Shown: positions 46,960 through 57,901, counted from the first letter of the stretch. The stretch: 64,000 nt of DNA from Isoetes taiwanensis (GCA_021234155.1 JAJEKV010000034.1:4379781-4443780); one strand, 5' to 3'. The notes: generated from the letters alone by a model not told the origin. Made by a program: numbers and translations.

Positions 46960-49950
46960 TAGTACTTCCGGGAATCATCGATGGAGGGTCGCAAGAACAA
47001 GACGAGGAAGTTCCCCCAAGCCGCCAAAAGAAACCTAGCAGGCCAAGAGACACCATAGCCGCTAAGGAACCAAAAAAGCTTAAGGTACAAAGAGCTTGAA
47101 GTGGCGTAAATTCCCCGATGAACAACCAAAAACGAAGAAGGAAAAGGGCAAGGCACCCGGGTTGCCATTAAAGAAAAGAAGGTGGACAAGACCTCGTGAG
47201 AGGATGGAAGCAATTAATCGTAACAAGTATGTGCAAGGTGTAATATACTTTGCCAAGAATCTTCCATGAGGTTGCCACCAAGAATGCAGATGGTGAGCCT
47301 TCGTGTTCGCAAAAATTTATGCCGACCACTTAAGAAACTGAGACAGATAAGGAGCAATCCCAATGCCCATGTTGCTCCAATTGTTGTTCTTGTTGATAGA
47401 TCCCAGTGCATGGACCCCAAGGACTACGACAGAGAAAAAGTACACCTACATGCACTATGTCCTTGGGGAAACCACGCTTCAAAGCCAAGAGGCGCTTGTA
47501 CAAGGAGAAACACAATCCAAGGTATCTCTCTCAGGCTCATTGCTTTTATCGTGGGTCTCGACAGACGAAGAAGCAAAATCGCTGCCAACACGCACAATGC
47601 CGACAACTAATATAAGCTTAAGATGAGTTTCATTCGACAAAATCGGTTCATGCACAGGAATATGTAATATTTAAAGAAAAAATATGGAGATGATTTGAAG
47701 AAACCACAATACTCTCCTCGAACTGAAGGAAGCGCAGGCCGTGGAGTGCAGCCTTTAAATACGACGAGGCTAACAAACGGCAGCCTCTAATACCGCATCG
47801 CAAACCGGTTCCAACTAGCCTTTAGAGACGGGCAGAGTAAGTTCTCAGATTCGAATACACCCGCAGCTTTTCCCATTGACATCGCTTTTGTTTCGGCAGA
47901 TTTGGGACCTACAAAACGAAATCTTCACCATGTTCGAAAGGCAGATTTGAAAAGCAAAGGAAAGGTCTCTAAAAAGAAAAAAGGATCCGACGTCCCCAAA
48001 AAGGAAATGACTATAACTGCTTACGAAAATGCGTGGCTTCACAGATATGGATATACTAGAAAGGCTACCGCAAAAAGTTGTTGACAAGGAGTTCACACTA
48101 GAAGAAATGTCCAAAGAGCTCCACAAGTAAGAATGCCACTTTGGGTTTTTGTTTGCAAAGAATAAGTGTTTTCCGAATACACATTGTACACTTTGTCCTC
48201 ACGAAGAGACAAAGTGTATTCCGAATACACTTTGCCTTTACACGTGGAGGGTCGGTGTATTCCGAATACACATTGTCTTGCAAGCAGGAGGGCCGGGTAT
48301 TCCGGAATACACATGGCCTTGCAAGTTGAGGGCCAAGTGTATTCCGAATACACTTTGCCTTTACAAGCAGGAGGCCCGGCGTATTCGAATACACTTTATG
48401 TTACTGCTTTTTAAATGATTCATTCTTGTTGTCGTTTTTTGTTTTCTCCTTCTAACGCTCAGATAATAATACAGCCTTAAAAATGTTATCACATGTCAAA
48501 CATGCTTAATGGAGCGCTTAAATGTCGACAAACCGGGAAAGGTGCAAGGAGCTTTACCCTCAGAGCAACCCCTGACGAAAAAGGATTGTCCAATATGCTT
48601 CCAAATTTTGAAGGTCGGGTATGATGAATTGTTTTTCAAATTGTTGTTCCTCTTGTTATTAAGACGCTTTTCTTGCAGCAAGAAGAAAAAAACAAGGACC
48701 CCGCCGGAGGGATTTATGCATCTAGTCGACAAATAAAGAAGAGAGGACGCCAAGGACAGCGTGTTTTTTGGACATCGAGCCCTCCGACTACTTAACGGTT
48801 TACAATGTACGACCAAAACAATCTGTTTCAGATAGTACACCTGCGATCGCACCAAACTAGCCGAATCAATAAAGCCCCGTGATTTTACCTTGGTAATTGC
48901 CGACCTTCCATATGGGTTTAAGCTAAAAGACAAACCGCCACGACGACCAGCCATTCAAAAACTCGAGTTCAATGCTTTCGCCGACGGCATAAAGCAAATT
49001 ACCAAGGCAAAACATTGAGGTCGGTTGTATTTCACTCTAGCATGCAATCCGCCTTGTGGAAGCCAAATTTTAAGAATCATTTTGTTTCGCCTGCGCAGTT
49101 GGTTATGAAAATCTTGTTTGGTGAGCACTTATTCGAAAAAAGTACCCAAGTTCTCTTGTTTTTAATACCTTCTTTTATTTGTAGTTACAAATGTAGCATT
49201 TTCAAATTCTTCTTAGGAGTTTCTATTCCTAATACGCTTTTTTTGGTCAGATTTAAATCCTTCTTTGAAAAATTGTTCCTTAGGTACAAAACAAATATTA
49301 ATTACCATGGTGGTGGCCCACGATCGCCGAGTAAGGTCGAATATCTCCATGTGGCTTATTGAGTTTCGATGGGAAACGCATAATGGAACACTTCAACACG
49401 CCGCTTGCCGTAACTTTTCAAACGCGTTGGAGTTTCCAAATGCGGTTGCGTAAGCCGCAGGACCCTAGTGCACAAGGAAGAATAGTAAATCACTACCAAA
49501 AGCCACGTAAGTCGATTAACCATCTTCCTCGATATGTTTTCACGCCCGAGATTGGGTGCTCGACGATTTTCCGGCTCGTACAACTATTGCTTGTGCACTT
49601 AAGAAGGGCCGAAATTGTGTAGTCATGACATCGATAAGGAGGATGTACGCTTCATCAAGATGAGACTTTTCTGCCTTTACCAACTCTACCGCATTTAGAA
49701 TCAAGAGTTGGGGCAAAGTCTAATTCTCGATTTTGCTAAGATGACATCTTCTGAGATACGTCCCTCCTTTCACAAGCTCTTTGAAGACGAAGCTACATTT
49801 GCAGAGCTTAAGGAAGTTGCTCTAGCTACAATACCTGAAGCAGCCACCAACACAGAAAAGCCTAAGTCACCAGAGAAAGGTGAAACGAAAGAGACTGATC
49901 AAGCTGAGACCAGCAAGAAGAATGAGGAAGACTTTAATTTAGATCTCTGA
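46960..49950 (+). pseudogene. Beta-class amino DNA methyltransferase gene, decayed
   Basis: Plus-strand blocks: a Lys-rich start (FPDEQPKTKKEKGKAPGLPL, about 47110), further basic segments, DLKSKGKVSKKKKGSDVPKK (about 47944), a Cys-containing stretch ending TKKDCPICFQILK (about 48560), then the catalytic part. Motif IV reads LVIADLPYGF at about 48888-48917. Downstream comes RKPQDPSAQGRIVNHYQKPR, motif I as VLDDF (49555) with TTIACALKKGRNCVV (to about 49624), and, one frameshift later, DIDKEDVRFIKMRL. The order IV before I is that of beta-class N4-cytosine/N6-adenine methyltransferases. An acidic C-terminus ends at 49950 (KKNEEDFNLDL). Stops and frameshifts break it, and palindrome array 2 lies inside the locus, probably in an intron. 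Substrate base cannot be deduced. Confidence 0.68.
48165..48405. repeat. Palindrome array 2, same unit, inside the methyltransferase locus
   Basis: Seven or more copies of GTGTATTCCGAATACAC (with CCG, CCGG or TCG centres), joined by linkers such as TTTGCCTTTACAnG and GCAGGAGGCCcGG, spaced about 40-50 bases. The unit matches array 1, 2 kb upstream. It lies between coding blocks of the methyltransferase. Confidence 0.85.
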
Positions 49951-50259
49951 CGGATTTTTGTTGTGGCTACTGATTGACATTTATTATTTATTGCCATTAT
50001 TGGCCATTATTGATATAACACAAAAACAGTAATGAAATTATTATTATTATGTTTACTAAATTTGTGTTTTTTGTACATCCACCTCTATATAATTACGTGT
50101 TCATGTCTCAATTCTGCTATTTTCACGTGCTTAACTCCAAACACCAAAGTCATGTCCAAAGAATAGCCCAAAAATAGGCCCAAAAAAAAATTGATAATCC
50201 TGAAACTTTAAACCTCTCTTAAAAAAGCCTAATTTTTGAAGTAAAGTGTTTTTTCTAAA

Positions 50260-50313
50260 GGAATCTTTCAAACGGGAGTGCTGCAACACTCCCGTTTAAT
50301 TTGCAACAGTGTT
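50260..50313 (-). repeat. Right terminus of the 8.45-kb element, inverted-box type
   Basis: Plus-strand order is GGAATCTTTC, AAACGGGAGTG, six bases, CACTCCCGTTT, AATTTGCAACAGTGTT, then ATAT. The two boxes form an 11-bp stem. Confidence 0.75.
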
Positions 50314-50317
50314 ATAT

Positions 50318-52307
50318 GTGCATTGTTTTTCCATTTCTTCCTATTGCTCTTTGATTTTACGTTATAGGTTCTTTATTTTTTTGGCCACTGTGGTTGCTCC
50401 ATTTATTGTTTATTTTGTTCCATTCGCCTTATCTGCTCTGCTCATCCTCCTTATCCTGGGTTCATCTTTTTGGTTCCTTCAAACTTTGTTGTCTCCATTC
50501 GATTTTCTTGTTCCATGTTCTCCATGTATTGGGTCCCATAGACCGATTGGTCTCCGTGGACGATAAAAGTACCTTCCTTCCTTCCATTAACTCTTTATCT
50601 GTGTATTTTATTTCGTAGTTTTGGTTGTTTTTCTCCCAATAATTTTTTTCAATCTTTCACTGCATTGTTTCATTTGTTCTCTTTATGCATTTTGGTGTTC
50701 TGGTACTCTAGCACAATTCCCTTTCCATCTTTCAGCACATTGTTCCATTGGTTCCTTTTATGTTTTTTCATTTTTCGGTGCTCTAGCCCTCGTTACTTGC
50801 CCCATCCGCTTTCTTAGTTGCATTATTCTATTTATCTTTGTTATCCCATTACTTCTTTTTTTTGCACCGCTATTCTGGTATTTTGTCTCTTCCCTTTGCT
50901 CTTTTTTTGTGTTCTTCCACTTGCTCTATGTTCCCCATCGACTCCTTATCTATGCATTCCGCTCCTTATCCGCATTTTGTTTCATTTGTTGCATTGACCT
51001 TTGATTGACATATGTGCTATCGGACTATTCCACGTAATATCATTTCTTTATTTCGCTGTAATCGCAGTTTTCCTTCTTTAAGTTCCTTCACCGCTTGTTT
51101 CGCTTTTAACTTGGTTGATGTTATTCCTTTTAGTCTAGTTGCATCATTCCATCTTTGTTTCTTTTCTCTCGCTCCTTTTCTATTGATGGTTAGGTTAGTT
51201 TCTTTTGCTAGTGTGGTGTTTACGGTTCATTAGTCATTTAAGATATTTAAGCCGTTGATTATAACCTAGTCCAAAATCAAACCATAAACCTAGCCATTGA
51301 AGACCAATATAATCACCTAGCGATTACCATCCAAAAATACCGTGACTTTTACCAATGCATAAAAGAAAAATGGAAATATCAAATGTTTAATGAAACATGG
51401 ATCGCCATCCCCGTTCACCCATAAATACTTAACCCACTATGCATTGCGCCGACCAACTAAAACCAAGGATCTTAACATTCGCGGTATGTATAGAATACAT
51501 GACATTGATTAGCATGGGGGTCAAAAACAAATGGGGCCAAAAGGCACAAAATAAAAACTCAAGATTAATGCCAACAACTCTATCAGTCTAACACAAACTG
51601 ATGCATAAAATCTAAATGATACCATGCATGCCATGCAGAGTTAATCTCAGTTTGCCCTTGGAAATCAGAATGGGACGCCAAACATGTGTCCCCTTGTCGT
51701 TTTGAAGTGCAATATAACCTAGACCCACAAACAAAATGCATGCGAATTGGTCCGACCAGCGTTCAGATTCCCTACGTTGATCCTGCTCCTATCCAATGCG
51801 ATCCTCAGAGCAATCGATGATGTCTGGATGTTGAATGCAGGTTCTCCGGATGCTGCTATCGGCTCCCCAAATTGACTAGATCAACTAGGACGATTCGCTT
51901 AAGGGAATCCTCCAAGCCAGTGATGAAGGGGATAAACACCCCTGTGAGCCCCTTACAGCAGATAAACAGGCGAGCCCGGAGGGCGAACTCGCTTATCTCA
52001 TTGTAAAGCGCGAGGTGTTTTATCCCTTTTAACCTGCAGTAAAGTTTCCTCACCCATTCCCTCGCACCCACGTACCGATTATCGCGTCACCCATAGCTCG
52101 ATTATCGGCTCCCATTTGGATTATCACAGTTCGGCATCTTCCAGACCTGGATTATCAGCTCCGAGGCTGAATCCGATGCTAAAACTGCTTGTTTCCACGT
52201 TTTCAGCTGCCTCTACATCCATTTGGGGTGGGTTGGGTGCCTGTTACGCCCTATCACAAGGCTTCAATCAACGGTGGACATCGCTGGGATTGGAAAGCCT
52301 GCCGGTT
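50318..52307. other. No supported gene
   Basis: 50318-51240 is T-rich on the plus strand, giving hydrophobic chance frames (MVVFLPIIFFNLSL and similar). 51850-52300 has recurrent GATTATC and GGCTCC words (four ATTATC phrases between 52079 and 52160) but no coding domain. Confidence 0.4.
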
Positions 52308-53073
52308 AAAAGCCACTTCCTTAGCTAAGTAATTAATTGTACATCCAAACCGGAGTCTTTAAACTTACACTTCCCAGCCTTAAAATCTGTAAGGACTCCC
52401 CGACCGCAATCTGCGTGAAATTCCCTCGTCAAGCAATCCCTAGGCTAGCCCCATCTCCAGGAACAAGCCCATATAATTATCTGATATTCAAATTATTAAT
52501 AAGTTAATTTCAAACAACAAGTTTCTACATATTTTCTTACTTTATATTTCCCCAATCTCCTGCAACTGCCTGGACTTACCTTGTGAATGCTCTCTGCTCA
52601 ATCCCAGCACAATTCAAGCATGTCCACCTCATGTTTCCCCTTTTATCTTATTATATTCAGTATTTTTTTCATTAGTAACATTTCTTTAATATGCAACCAA
52701 CAGAATATTAACATTCAATAAATTAATTAACAACACAAAACAGGAAACCAACAAGAACCTATTTCTGATCTGAAATCCGGACCCCTAGTTTAATTAAATC
52801 TATCTTGATTCCTTCATTTCGGCCCACAAATTTAACAATAGCACAGCAGCATGTGCAAATCGAATCCGTTCCTGGCAGCCTATGCAATCTCATGGAATCC
52901 AATCTATTGGAACTAAACCCCACCTGATAAGAAAAAGATCTGATGCAAGTGAAAGCTCCAAGCTCTTGCCACCGATGGAATTCCTCCTCCGCTATCCCGT
53001 CTCCAAAATCTTTCTCAATTTGCCTCTCTAGATCATAAAGATTTCTGCTTATTTATAGTTCTATCCTACATGC

Positions 53074-53165
53074 ATATTCTATCTTGCATGCATGCCAAAC
53101 ATGCATGCGTCTATCTTGCATGCATGCCAAACATGCATGTTTTATCTTGCATGCATGTCAAACTT
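53074..53165. repeat. CATGCATG-rich tandem units in the LTR
   Basis: Units of about 32 bases built from TCTATCTTGCATGCATGCC and AAACATGCATG repeat three times. The same block recurs in the other LTR at about 55315-55408. ATGCATGC runs make alternating purine-pyrimidine tracts. Confidence 0.75.
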
Positions 53166-53478
53166 GTATATACGTGCATGAGTACATATACTGACCCATC
53201 AACTGGCCAGGATCATTACAGTCTCACCTTCTAAAATTTAACCCATGTCCTCATGGGTCACTATGGATATACTGAAGCATTCTATGATTCAAATGTCAAA
53301 TCTAGCACAACTTTAACTCAAATCAAAACTTCACCTTAGAAGTATAACTGCTATCCATCCTACTGAGCATACCATGAGAAGAACCCTTACCTCAACTTGA
53401 TCTATGATACACCATCTCAATAGCTAAGGATCCAACCTGTAATCTGTAAACAAATATCAACACCCAAAGATCCAACTT

Positions 53479-53491
53479 GGCTCTGATGCCA
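53479..53491 (-). other. Primer-binding site of the long-LTR element
   Basis: Minus strand TGGCATCAGAGCC differs from the plant site TGGTATCAGAGCC at one base and lies two bases from the LTR end. Confidence 0.7.
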
Positions 53492-55464
53492 ACTGTAACA
53501 AGCATGCCGAGTTGACCCTCATGGCAACTCAGGATCTTGTCTAAACTTGCAGTAATTCTAGGTTGAAAGTATTGGTGAAGAATTGAATCTTCTTACTCAT
53601 AATAATCAGATATCAACCATAGTATATCCATTATCAAATACAATAATATCCAGAGAAAATACTATCATCAATTCATTCACGACATCTAGTTGAGCAATTT
53701 AACACAAGAGCTTCTCCTCTGGAACTCAACGACGATCCCCGACTACACTACTGCCGCTAGCTTGACTATTGCTTGCTGATCCACTGCACAATGCACTCAA
53801 GGGGTTAGTCCTCGTGATTCAAGTGGGGATCCCATAGTCGCCTCGCATACATGAAAACACTCGAATCTTGATAACAAACATAAGAACTCAAAGACACGAG
53901 AACCTATGGTGCAATGCTAGACAATGACAACCAAGAAACAACATAAACATCAGGAGCAAAGAACATAATCAAAGTACCAAATCATCATAAACAAACTTCG
54001 GGACAGTGGGTAGCTCAGCCAGCCTACATACATGCCCCCCATAGCGTGGATAACGCCACCAGCCTTACATTCCAAGCCCTGTAGCGAGGTGGTGGGGTGA
54101 ACCTCGTATGCGCATACCCTCTTAGCCCACGTCTGGCACTGGAGGACCTCTTACCATGGGAGTTCACAAGAGTTGATCGACGAGCAATCCCGCCGAGAAC
54201 TAACGCCCCGTGTCACAGAGGACAAATACAAAGAACATAGAACATGAGTCATGCCGGAGCAACTTAGGTCACCGAACCTAGAAGTCCGACCCCGAAGGAT
54301 CCAAATACATAAATAAACATCAAGCATTGTGACATAATAGCTATGACAACAAATGTAATGTTCCTTAAAATATTTCCTAGACAAGTGTCTAAACCATACC
54401 CCGGCCAAGGTTGCCCATACAACCTGCCCATATTGGGATAGTAATTTCAGTGGCAAAATCTTAACAGCAACCCACTTGTCGATGCATCGTGCTCAATTAA
54501 CTGCTACCAATTCGCATTATTAATTTAAGACCCTTAGCTATGGTTTTTAGAATTTTAATATGAAAAGCCACTTCCTTAGCTAAGTAATTAATTGTACATC
54601 CAAACTTTAAACTTACACTTCCCCAGCTTAAAATCCGTAAGGACTCCTGACTGCAACTGCGTGAAATTCCTGTCAAGCAATCCCTAGGCTAGCCCCATCT
54701 CCAGGAACAAGCCCATATAATTATCTGATATTCAAATTATTAATAAGTTAATTTCAAACAACAAGTTTCTACATATTTTCTTACTTTGTATTTCCCCAAT
54801 CTCCTGCAACTGCCTGGACTTACCTTGTGAATGCTCTCTGCTCAATCCCAGCACAATTCAAGCATGTCCACCTCATGTTTCCCCTTTTATCTTATTATAT
54901 TCAGTATTTTTTTCATTAGTAACATTTCTTTAATATGCAACCAACAGAATATTAACATTCAATAACTTAATTAACAACACAAAATAGGAAACCAACAAGA
55001 ACCTATTTCTGATCTGAAATCCGGACCCCTAGTTCAATTAAATCTATCTTGATTCCTTCATTTCGGCCCACAAATTTAACAATAGCACAGCAACATGTGC
55101 AAATCGAATCCGTTCCTGGCAGCCTATGCAATCTCATGGAATCCAATCTATTGGAACTAAACCCCACCTGATAAGAAAAAGATCTGATGCAAGTGAAAGC
55201 TCCAAGCTCTTGCCACCGATGGAATTCCTCCTCCGCTATCCCGTCTCCAAAATCTTTCTCAATTTGCCTCTCTAGATCATAAAGCTTTCTGCTTATTTAT
55301 AGTTCTATCCTACATGCATGTTCTATCTTGCATGCATGCCAAACATGCATGCGTCTATCTTGCATGCATGCCAAACATGCATGTTTTATCTTGCATGCAT
55401 GTCAAACTTGTATACACGTGCATGAGTACATATACTGACCCATCAACTGGCCAGGATCATTACA

Positions 55465-56715
55465 AACATTTAGATTTATCATTTGGGGTCCCAAAGCATC
55501 TGAAGTTTTTCAAGTCGGCATTGCTAAGCCAATCCAACTGCAGTGAATGCATCCTAATGGGAGCCCAATTTCCCTATTGAATATGCCATGTGGCACAATA
55601 ATCCCAAAAGAGCCTAAAAGAGATGAGGAGGTTAACCCTTCCTCCAGCAGATTATGGAAAATAACCCCCGAGGCCGACAGGCTGAGAGGGTTTGATTCCC
55701 ATAATCTCCGAGAGGGAAGGGTTGACCTCCATTAAACCATAGGTCGAGCAGTTTATCCAAGCTTGTTGCAGATTCATAATACACACCTGGCCCTGATTAC
55801 TGTTATTTCACTCTAAAATTATAGCAAGCAATTCTTCCGCCTCTCTTTCTGCCGCTTCCATTCTTTCCCGCTTCTGCAGATGGGCGACTTGCAGATGGGC
55901 GACATGCAGTTTGTTTCAACGGCTTTTGGCTCGGGCGACGGTGTAAATTCGGGTGCTTCCACCATTACAAATAGGTTCAGAATCGATCTCCGTCTGTCTT
56001 TTATCCCAAAGATGGATTAAACGCCATGTTCGCTCAACATGGATTTGTTCGCTGCAGCATGGATTTGTTCGGCTTGCTTCAAGGGCCGCTTCAAGGATTT
56101 GTTTGCGCCGCTTCAAGTGCCGCTTCAAGGACCTGCTTTCAGACTTCCAGACTTGCTTCGACTGCAAATGGGCATTCTTGCTTCTATTCTGGCCAAAAAC
56201 TCTTACTCAAGGCAACATCTTGCTCCTATTCCGGCCAGAAATCACTCTGAAACAAGCCATCTACACTGATTTTGCCCTTAAATGATTTTCCTTCCTTCAA
56301 CCTTCAATGATTTATGAAAAAATGCAGCAAATAAACCTTCTTCCTTCTTCTTAAATGTCTGTCTGGATCCAATTTAAGAAATAGAAAGGCATGTTTAGGA
56401 AAGCTAAACTGTATTGAGTCAGGTTGAAAATAACGGTAGAAGTTTAGGTTGCCCCAGATGCTACATAGCACATGGCCTAGCAAACAGAAGCGGGCAACAG
56501 AAGCATCTCCAAGCGGGCATCTCAAGGCAGACAATAGAAGCAAAGCATGGCCCAACAAACAGCCTGTTTGTTATGTACTAGGGAATCAATGGTTCGAGGA
56601 TTTTCCGCCGAGGAATTTTCGAGGCGGGGCCGCCAGCCGAGGCGGCGCACGAGCGGCGGAGCCGCGAGTGCACCGCTGGGGTTGGCGGCACGGCCGAGGA
56701 ATATTGATTCCCTTA
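55465..56715. other. No clear gene; GC-rich patch
   Basis: Short repeats occur at 56026-56130 (AACATGGATTTGTTCG, GCAGCATGGATTTGTTCG, and two GCCGCTTCAAG(G/T) words). A GC-rich patch with inverted CCGAGG/CCGCC words lies at 56605-56700. Frames on either strand have no known domains. Confidence 0.35.
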
Positions 56716-56718
56716 CGT

Positions 56719-57462
56719 AATAAACGGGAGGTTGAAATTACGTCCTTCAAGCAGCTATGGCAGAGAGGGCTTCTTTACTGGGTGTGGCATGGAATGTTTG
56801 CCGGATTTAAGGCATAGAAACCCTGTTGTAAGCTTGAAATTTAGATATATATGGCCATGGAATGTTTGCCGGATTTAAGGCACAGAAATCCTGTTGTAAA
56901 GCCCTCCATATGAAGGAAACGACAAAAAAAAAAAGGAATTCTCTAGGATCTGCGTCAAAACCAAACCAAGACCAAAAAATTTCTCTTGGATCTTCGTCTC
57001 TGCCCCACAACATGAATGCCCTCTGTTTTGGATTGCATAGGCAACTCCGGCGGGGTTGCTTGAGCTTGAATCTATAAGCAGACCAAGAGACTATTCCGAC
57101 TTCAAAGGCAAAAAACTTCAGCGGAGGGAGCTTTAGAATCGGAGCAGAAGGTCTGTCCCAGATAGGAGGCTTAGAAGAGCCCGCAAAACGGCCAGATGCC
57201 CTGTCCAAATCGGTCCAGGCCAAACAGAATAATGGCAAAAGGCAAACTCGATTAAGTAGAAGGAAAAAAATTGCAAAGATATGCAAACAAGATCGACTTT
57301 TAATAGGCTACAAATCGCCATTACCGTGAGCCGCAGTTTATGGCGCCCGGTTTTGTGATAAAACAGGGGACAGTTTAGCGGCGCCGCTCCTCAAATGTCG
57401 GAGACGTTTTATGGGTTATAAAACAAACAGAATCTGACAGTAATTTCAACCTCCCGTTTATT
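56719..57462. mobile_element. 744-bp TIR element (MITE-like)
   Basis: AATAAACGGGAGGTTGAAAT plus three more bases at 56719-56741 is the exact reverse complement of 57440-57462. ACGT flanks both sides (56715-56718 and 57463-57466), which can be read as a 4-bp target duplication or, being palindromic, as part of the TIR. An internal direct repeat (ATGGAATGTTTGCCGGATTT and following) occurs at about 56790-56832 and 56859-56902. No transposase. Confidence 0.75.
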
Positions 57463-57664
57463 ACGTTCCGAACTCCTTGTTTGCTATGTTAAAGTTGAAG
57501 TCTGTGGTATTTTTTGGGGTTTGATACATATATTTGCAAGTATGGTAGTGTTTTTTGATGGGGGGTGAGGTGTATTTGTGTGAACCCTTGGATAGGCATA
57601 TGCGAAAGAATATGCGGGATTTGAAGCGACCGATAATCGAAATAAATGGGGATAGAATGAAGCG

Positions 57665-57901
57665 ATGGGGAAAATGGAGAAGCTGAAGGAGATGGCGCCG
57701 GAGCTGGCAGCTTTGATGGTGGCAGCCGTTACTGTGACGGGGATTTGGTGCGCCGTAGTAGTGGCCGGAATCATGTTTTTGGCAGCCGGAACTTCTGCCT
57801 TCCTTTTCCTAAGCCCCCTTTTGATGCCCCTCGGCTTTTTCGCTTTCATCCTGGCCGCTGCCTGCTCCTTCGCCTCCACCGCTATCTCCGCAATCCGGTA
57901 A
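57665..57901 (+). CDS. Small hydrophobic membrane protein, oleosin-like hairpin possible
   Basis: A 78-codon intronless frame with ATG in good context (AGCGATGGGG). Residues 1-14 are polar and positively charged (GKMEKLKEMAPE). Residues 15-75 are almost entirely hydrophobic, in two stretches separated by LSPLLMPLG: ALMVAAVTVTGIWCAVVVAG with IMFLAAGTSA first, then FFAFILAAACSFASTAI. SPLLMP recalls the second half of the oleosin proline knot (PX5SPX3P), but the first proline is missing and the protein is far shorter than classical oleosins. It may be a small lipid-droplet or ER protein. Family not proven. Composition is too regular to dismiss. Confidence 0.5.
   Translation: MGKMEKLKEMAPELAALMVAAVTVTGIWCAVVVAGIMFLAAGTSAFLFLSPLLMPLGFFAFILAAACSFASTAISAIR

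Larger units (their letters stand above)
41865..50313. mobile_element. TIR DNA transposon with DUF7869-type and DNA methyltransferase genes (8.45 kb)
   Basis: The left end reads AACAAAGTTGCGTATT, then AAACGGGAGC (41881-41890) and AAACGAGAGC (41900-41909). The right end, read inwards on the minus strand, is AACACTGTTGCAAATT, then AAACGGGAGTG (50297-50287) and its inverted partner CACTCCCGTTT (minus-strand reading of 50270-50280). ATAT flanks both ends (41861-41864 and 50314-50317). Two divergent decayed gene sets lie inside: a minus-strand DUF7869-type protein and a plus-strand amino-methyltransferase, with palindrome arrays between and within. Frameshifts suggest this copy is inactive. I know no named plant superfamily with this combination. 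Confidence 0.7.
52308..55464 (-). mobile_element. LTR retroelement with about 270-bp internal region
   Basis: 52308-53220 and 54563-55464 are near-identical direct repeats of about 0.9 kb, both ending TGGCCAGGATCATTACA. Read on the minus strand, the right LTR runs 55464 (TGTAATGATCC) to 53494 (TTGTTACA), about 1.97 kb. It is followed after two bases by TGGCATCAGAGCC (53491-53479), an initiator-Met-type primer site with one mismatch. The left LTR keeps only its first 0.9 kb. The interior (53221-53493) ends with TTTAGAAGGTGAGAC before the left LTR, a weak polypurine tract. No protein is encoded. Few differences separate the LTRs, so insertion was fairly recent. Confidence 0.75.

Noticed and set aside
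50309-51233. Hydrophobic ORFs next to the right end of the 8.45-kb element
   Set aside because: T-rich sequence outside the TIR. Frames carry no motif and are best explained by composition.
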